Source of the DNA: Desulfuromonas sp.
Lineage (GTDB): Bacteria > Desulfobacterota > Desulfuromonadia > Desulfuromonadales > SZUA-401
DNA length: 25,803 bases
Direction: 5' to 3'
NCBI GenBank assembly: GCA_002869605.1
Contig: PKUI01000152.1
Location: forward strand, 1 to 25,803
Position numbers and translations under genes: made by a program. Below, in pieces: positions 22,820 through 25,803 of the stretch. Position 1 is the stretch's first letter. The number at the start of each line of letters is the position of its first letter. Below the pieces are notes generated by a model that was not told the origin of the DNA, made no database searches, and worked only from the letters and a program-made list of their open reading frames with translations.

Positions 22820-23028
22820 GTGGATGATCTTTGACAGTATGATTTCGAATGGTTTCAGAGAGCGTCACCAACAGATACAGCAGGGTGTCACGCCGAGGTC
22901 GCGGTGAGCCAGCCTGCCGACGAGCAGGACGCCTGAAACGGCCTTTAGGGACAATGGATTGATAAGCCGGTTGACACTCTCTGTAACCGAATTGAAAAAG
23001 GCCCCACACATAGGTGTGGGGCCTTTTT
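22820..23028 (+). ncRNA. ssrS: Candidate 6S RNA
   Basis: 6S RNA binds housekeeping RNA polymerase holoenzyme and mimics an open promoter. No protein gene fits here. A closing stem joins 22843-22869 to 22969-22998: GGTT/AACC, CAGAGAG/CTCTCTG and GTCA/TGAC pair with small bulges. The apical arm has AGGTCG (22896-22901) paired with CGGCCT (22939-22944), then GGTGAGC (22903-22909), a hairpin CCTGC/GCAGG, and GCCTGAAA (22931-22938). From memory, E. coli 6S has the same order: GGTGAGC, a hairpin, GCCTTAAA, inside a helix. Unpaired stretches on both sides between the arms would form the promoter-like bubble. The mature part would be about 156 nt (22843-22998), followed by a terminator. The exact 5' end and any processing are uncertain. 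Confidence 0.72.
22995..23028. terminator. Bidirectional intrinsic terminator (6S RNA and rhodanese gene)
   Basis: A 15-bp perfect inverted repeat, AAAAAGGCCCCACAC (22995-23009) and GTGTGGGGCCTTTTT (23014-23028), has a 4-base loop and A/T tracts at both ends. It can stop forward transcription of the 6S candidate and reverse transcription of the rhodanese gene ending at 23053. Confidence 0.93.
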
Positions 23029-23052
23029 ATTTGGGTTGATGAGCGTCGAGAG

Positions 23053-23490
23053 TTACTTTTTTGTACCCTCGGTTAATGCTGCGCAGGACCATCCTTGCTG
23101 TCCCTTTTTCAAGATCAGTAGCCGCTCAAAAGGGATCTCTTGGTGCAACAGGTAATCAAAAGTGCGTTTAGCTCCGCCAGCGCCACGGGGGCAAACAATA
23201 ACCACGGGATCGTTGTTGGCTTTCAAGCGCTCGATGGTGGCATCAAGTTTGGCTCGATCCGTTTCGCTTTTAACCGGGTATGCGTAGGTGGCCTCAGCCC
23301 CCTTGACGTGATGCTTGGCAAACTCGTCTTCCACTTGAATGTCAACAATGTTGGTCGGTTGCTCAGCAGTAAGTCGAGCCTGAAGATCCGGCGCGCTGAT
23401 GAAGTTATAGCTGTGTTCATCGGCTAGGGACATGCTTGTGAAAAACAGCGATATCACCATGAAAATACAGAGGCGACGCGTTAAGGGCAT
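23053..23490 (-). CDS. Periplasmic single-domain rhodanese-like protein
   Basis: This 145-aa protein has an N-terminal signal peptide (hydrophobic 8-20, likely cleavage after SLA at 23), so it should be periplasmic. The rhodanese fold shows in NIVDIQVEDEFAKHHVKGA (47-65) and the active-site loop starting at C100 in VIVCPRGAGGAKR, which would carry a persulfide. Single-domain rhodaneses transfer sulfur or handle sulfide or thiols; the acceptor is unknown. The loop CPRGAGG is glycine-rich and uncommon. GGAGG lies 9 bases before the ATG. It has its own promoter with a palindrome in the spacer and shares the downstream terminator with the 6S candidate. Confidence 0.88.
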   Translation of the reverse strand: MPLTRRLCIFMVISLFFTSMSLADEHSYNFISAPDLQARLTAEQPTNIVDIQVEDEFAKHHVKGAEATYAYPVKSETDRAKLDATIERLKANNDPVVIVCPRGAGGAKRTFDYLLHQEIPFERLLILKKGQQGWSCAALTEGTKK

Positions 23491-23544
23491 TTGAGTTTTC
23501 CTCCAGTTTTTTGGTTTTTTTGTGTGGCTCAGTTTCGGTTTGAG

Positions 23545-23573
23545 ATAATACGCGTTGATGACGCGGACTTCAA
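23545..23573 (-). promoter_or_regulatory. Sigma-70 promoter of the rhodanese gene with palindromic spacer
   Basis: On the reverse strand, TTGAAG (23573-23568) and TATTAT (23550-23545) are 17 bp apart, with 4 and 5 matches to consensus. A 5-bp perfect inverted repeat, CGCGT-N5-ACGCG (23551-23565), fills the spacer and could be an operator. Confidence 0.6.
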
Positions 23574-23725
23574 TTTAATCTTTTCTAAAATAGTCGTGAA
23601 TGCGACGGCGTAAACCGACTGACTCACTCAAGAACGGTCGGGGTACTGTTTTTTGGCCCAGAGGAAGGAAAATGGTGTTGAAGCGTTATCATTGTTGAAA
23701 ACAGCTTTGTTTAAGGAGGTCTTCG

Positions 23726-24385
23726 ATGTATCGCCATACCCGGGACGAAATGTTACGCACCATCGAGCAGGAGGCGGCCATGATCGGGGTTATGACCGGT
23801 CGCGGTGCGGTGTCGTCGCGGGTGATGAGGGCGATGGCCGATGTGCCGCGGGAGCGGTTTGTTCCGGAGCACTTGCGCGTTGATTCCTATGGCAATTTCC
23901 CGTTGCCGATCGGTAACGGGCAGACTATATCGCAACAGTTCATCGTGGCACTGATGACCGACCTGCTCGAAACCCGCCCCGAGCACAAGGTGTTGGAAGT
24001 CGGGACCGGCTCGGGCTACCAGGCGGCGGTACTTTCTCAACTGGTTGAGCAGGTTTACTCCCTCGAGCGGATCTCAACGCTTGCCGCTGCAGCGCGCCAT
24101 CTGCTCGAGGCGTTTGGTTACTTTAATGTCGAGGTTTGCGACGGGGACGGTTATCAAGGCTTGCTGGAGCATGCACCGTACGATGGAATTATCGTGACCG
24201 CAGCCGCCCCGGATATTCCCCCGGCTTTGCTAACGCAGTTGAAGCCCGGCGGCAGGATGGTGATCCCGGTTGGGCAACCTTACAGCCACCAGGAACTGGT
24301 GGTTGTGAAAAAGCACAGCAGTGGAAAAGATCAGCGCGAGTCTGTTCTGGATGTAGCCTTTGTGCCGATGGTGCAGGGAGGGTGA
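23726..24385 (+). CDS. pcm: Protein-L-isoaspartate O-methyltransferase
   Basis: This 219-aa enzyme uses S-adenosylmethionine to methylate isoaspartyl residues in damaged proteins and starts their repair. Family motifs are clear: RERFVPEHL, the PCMT signature GNGQTISQQFIVALMTDLLE from residue 63, the SAM-binding motif I LEVGTGSGYQ (90-99), YDGIIVTAAAPDIPPALL and LKPGGRMVIPVG. The length is usual for the family. A near-ideal AAGGAGG precedes the ATG by 6-7 bases. In many bacteria pcm sits with surE or rpoS, but neither is here. The rhodanese gene is divergent to its left. Confidence 0.96.
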   Translation: MYRHTRDEMLRTIEQEAAMIGVMTGRGAVSSRVMRAMADVPRERFVPEHLRVDSYGNFPLPIGNGQTISQQFIVALMTDLLETRPEHKVLEVGTGSGYQAAVLSQLVEQVYSLERISTLAAAARHLLEAFGYFNVEVCDGDGYQGLLEHAPYDGIIVTAAAPDIPPALLTQLKPGGRMVIPVGQPYSHQELVVVKKHSSGKDQRESVLDVAFVPMVQGG

Positions 24386-24432
24386 CGGGACGAACCGGTT
24401 GCCCGCGGACGTTGTGTGGCTGGTATTAAGAA

Positions 24433-24458
24433 CCGCCTGCTTAGGGTTCAGCAGGCGG
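24433..24458 (+). terminator. Hairpin after pcm, possible terminator without T tract
   Basis: Arms CCGCCTGCT (24433-24441) and AGCAGGCGG (24450-24458) form a 9-bp perfect stem with an 8-base loop, 47 bp after the pcm stop. The following CCTTGACG is not T-rich, so termination would be weak or factor-assisted. Confidence 0.45.
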
Positions 24459-24499
24459 CCTTGACGCGATCTCCCAATGGTTAAGGCCATCGCGGTTGT

Positions 24500-24554
24500 C
24501 CCGCATCGTCCGGTTTCGCCGGTTTGGGACGATATCCCAAGTTCATGATGCGGG
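24500..24554. promoter_or_regulatory. Competing hairpins upstream of the CDF transporter gene
   Basis: An outer stem CCCGCATC/GATGCGGG (24500-24507, 24547-24554) extends by a G-T wobble and a T-A pair, and encloses TTGGGA/TCCCAA (24524-24529, 24535-24540). An alternative stem ATCGTCC/GGACGAT (24505-24511, 24527-24533) uses bases of both and so excludes them. This could be a switching leader RNA or simply the 3' region of pcm. Confidence 0.5.
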
Positions 24555-24637
24555 CATACAGCTACTATTACATTCTATCACTATCAACCTTCGCGGCGCG
24601 ATTTTTGTCGTCGAGGGCCATTTTGTACCCTCCCGAG

Positions 24638-24666
24638 TTGACATCGTTGTTGCAACGACTAACAAT
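24638..24666 (+). promoter_or_regulatory. Possible promoter of the CDF gene with palindromic spacer
   Basis: A perfect TTGACA (24638-24643) is 17 bp from AACAAT (24661-24666), 4 of 6 matches. The spacer is largely an inverted repeat, TCGTTG-TTG-CAACGA (24644-24658), suggesting an operator bound between the boxes, perhaps by a metal-sensing regulator. Confidence 0.45.
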
Positions 24667-24703
24667 GACCCCGCAGTGATTCAGCTTACGTATGAGGTCA
24701 CCT

Positions 24704-25615
24704 ATGTCCGCAGCACATGGTAATCCCCTCCGGGCAATTCTATTTGCCTTTGGAGCCAATTTCGGCATCGCCATCGGTAAGACGGTGGCGGCGTTTTTTA
24801 CCGGTTCGAGCAGCATGATGGCCGAGGCGATCCATTCTTTTGCCGATACCGGCAACCAGCTGTTGCTGCTGGTCGGCCTGCATCGTGCTAAGAAGCCGGC
24901 TGACCTTGAGCACCCGCTGGGGTACGGCAAGGTCAGCTACTTCTGGAGCTTCATGGTCGCAATCATGCTCTTTTCCGTCGGCGGCTGTTTTTCGGTGTAC
25001 GAGGGGTGGCACAAACTTCACGATCCTCGGCCGGTGCAGCATTTGGCCTTGGGGGTCGGGGTGCTGGTGTTATCGATTCTGCTCGAGGGGGGCTCGATGC
25101 TCGGCTGTCTGCGCGAGATCAACAAGATCCGCGGCAAACGGAGCCTCTGGCAGTGGTTGAATGCCAGCCGCAACTCGGAGCTGGTGGTGGTGTTTGGCGA
25201 GGACTTCGCCGCCCTGTTCGGACTGATGATCGCCCTGGGTTTTCTGGTCGTAGCGGGAGTGACCGACGATGCACGCTACGACGCCTACGGGTCGATTGCG
25301 ATCGGTCTGTTGCTGATCGTGGTAGCGGTGTTCGTCTCAATCAAGGTCAAGGCGCTGTTGATCGGGCGCAGTGCCGACCCTGAGCTGGTTGCGGCGATCT
25401 CCGAGGCGATCGCCGATGATCCATCGATCCGGGAAGTCTACAACGTGATTACCCTGCAGATGGGGGCGCGGGCGATGCTCGCGGCCAAGATCCGCCTGCG
25501 TGACGATATTACGATTGCCGTGGCGTGCGAAAAGATCAACCGTCTCGAGGAGCAGATTCGCCAGAGCTTTCCGGAAATCGGCTGGTGTTTCGTCGAGCCG
25601 GATATCAAGGATTAA
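24704..25615 (+). CDS. Cation diffusion facilitator (CDF) metal transporter, ZnT9-like
   Basis: This 303-aa inner-membrane antiporter should export divalent metal ions. The second membrane segment has the metal-binding H44-x3-D48 in EAIHSFADTGNQ, followed by HPLGYGKVSYFWSF, a CDF hallmark. In TM5 the usual HxxxD or DxxxD is replaced by E166-D167 in FGEDFAALFGLMIA, as in the SLC30A9/ZnT9 branch. A C-terminal cytoplasmic domain (about 225-303) follows the last helix. The metal cannot be assigned; Zn is the family default, though the TM5 change may alter selectivity. ATG 24704 is preferred over 24692 because GAGG lies 7 bases upstream. The next gene, for a YciH-like factor, starts 12 bp after the stop. 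Confidence 0.9.
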   Translation: MSAAHGNPLRAILFAFGANFGIAIGKTVAAFFTGSSSMMAEAIHSFADTGNQLLLLVGLHRAKKPADLEHPLGYGKVSYFWSFMVAIMLFSVGGCFSVYEGWHKLHDPRPVQHLALGVGVLVLSILLEGGSMLGCLREINKIRGKRSLWQWLNASRNSELVVVFGEDFAALFGLMIALGFLVVAGVTDDARYDAYGSIAIGLLLIVVAVFVSIKVKALLIGRSADPELVAAISEAIADDPSIREVYNVITLQMGARAMLAAKIRLRDDITIAVACEKINRLEEQIRQSFPEIGWCFVEPDIKD

Positions 25616-25627
25616 CGGGGGGGCCGT

Positions 25628-25803
25628 ATGGGAATCGTCTATTCGAGTGAGCATGGGAAAATGTGTCCCGGGTGCGACCAGCCGATCAAGCAGTGTCGCT
25701 GCAAGAAGAAGGCTGCTGCGCCGGTTGGCGACGGCGTGGTGCGGGTGTTACGGCAGACCAAGGGGCGCAAGGGGGCCGGGGTGTCGCTGGTCACCGGGGT
25801 GCC
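25628..25803 (+). CDS. YciH/SUI1-family translation initiation factor (partial)
   Basis: The start of a gene runs off the window after 58 codons. The N-terminus has IVYSSEHGKMCPGC, then C13-x2-C16 and C23-x-C25 (QCRCKKK), a small zinc-binding head. GDGVVRVLRQTKGRKGAGVSLVTGV follows, the start of the SUI1 domain shared with eukaryotic eIF1. Bacterial YciH homologues are thought to affect initiation fidelity or stress translation. The start is supported by a G-rich stretch upstream and by its position 12 bp after the CDF stop, suggesting co-transcription. Confidence 0.9.
   Translation, partial: MGIVYSSEHGKMCPGCDQPIKQCRCKKKAAAPVGDGVVRVLRQTKGRKGAGVSLVTGV

Larger units (their letters stand above)
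24386..24703. other. 318-bp intergenic region between pcm and the CDF transporter gene
   Basis: No coding sequence is convincing. The region holds a hairpin after pcm (24433-24458), a nested pair of competing hairpins (24500-24554), and a promoter-like element with a palindromic spacer (24638-24666) before the transporter gene. Confidence 0.6.

Noticed and set aside
22820..22998. SRP (4.5S) RNA as an alternative identity for the small RNA
   Set aside because: The conserved SRP apical motif with GGAAGGAAGCAG is absent, while 6S-like blocks are present in order.
22632..23009. A reverse frame across the 6S RNA region
   Set aside because: It overlaps the end of the MBL-fold gene and the RNA stem and terminator, and shows no domain. 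The structured RNA explains the region better.

Overview
The window is a GC-rich (by eye about 60%) chromosomal segment from a Desulfuromonadales-type deltaproteobacterium (Desulfobacterota; Geobacter/Desulfuromonas-like). The sequence does not fix the species. The inference rests on several traits together: a lactate-utilisation protein fusing the LutB- and LutA-type parts, sigma-54-like promoter boxes, a FadL-type porin, a free-standing MinD-like ATPase coupled to a PAS histidine kinase, and several c-di-GMP signalling proteins.

Layout. Bases 1-4756 form a forward run: the zinc-ribbon end of a LapB-like TPR protein, gpmI (glycolysis), a hairpin terminator, comF (phosphoribosyltransferase), a MinD/ParA-like ATPase and a PAS histidine kinase overlapping it by 4 bp. 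Bases 4860-6190 hold a FadL/OmpP1 outer-membrane protein behind a good sigma-54-like box and ahead of a strong terminator. At 6.2-8.7 kb are a voltage-gated K+ channel with a C-terminal zinc ribbon, a four-helix membrane protein and an ATP-grasp-like protein of unknown substrate. At 8.8-11.7 kb is a reverse lactate-oxidation operon (lutC, then a lutB-lutA fusion) with a perfect FadR/GntR-type operator upstream.

Bases 11.7-16.7 kb are visibly more AT-rich and hold a c-di-GMP group: a PilB/GspE-type ATPase with tandem MshEN (c-di-GMP-binding) modules, a membrane HD-GYP phosphodiesterase, and a convergent membrane GGDEF (GGEEF) cyclase. Sigma-54-like boxes precede the first two. After this come an rbgA-RRM operon, an HI0933/YhiN flavoprotein, a nitrilase-GFA pair, a 67-aa zinc protein with DUF309, and a metallo-beta-lactamase-fold hydrolase.

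The most notable element is non-coding: bases 22820-23028 look like a 6S RNA gene. It has an extended -10 promoter, a long closing stem, an apical region carrying the same GGTGAGC...GCCT-AAA blocks as E. coli 6S RNA, and a terminator. A periplasmic rhodanese, pcm (protein repair), a CDF metal transporter with a structured upstream region, and the start of a YciH/SUI1 translation factor close the window. I saw no tRNA or rRNA genes, CRISPR array, insertion sequence or prophage.
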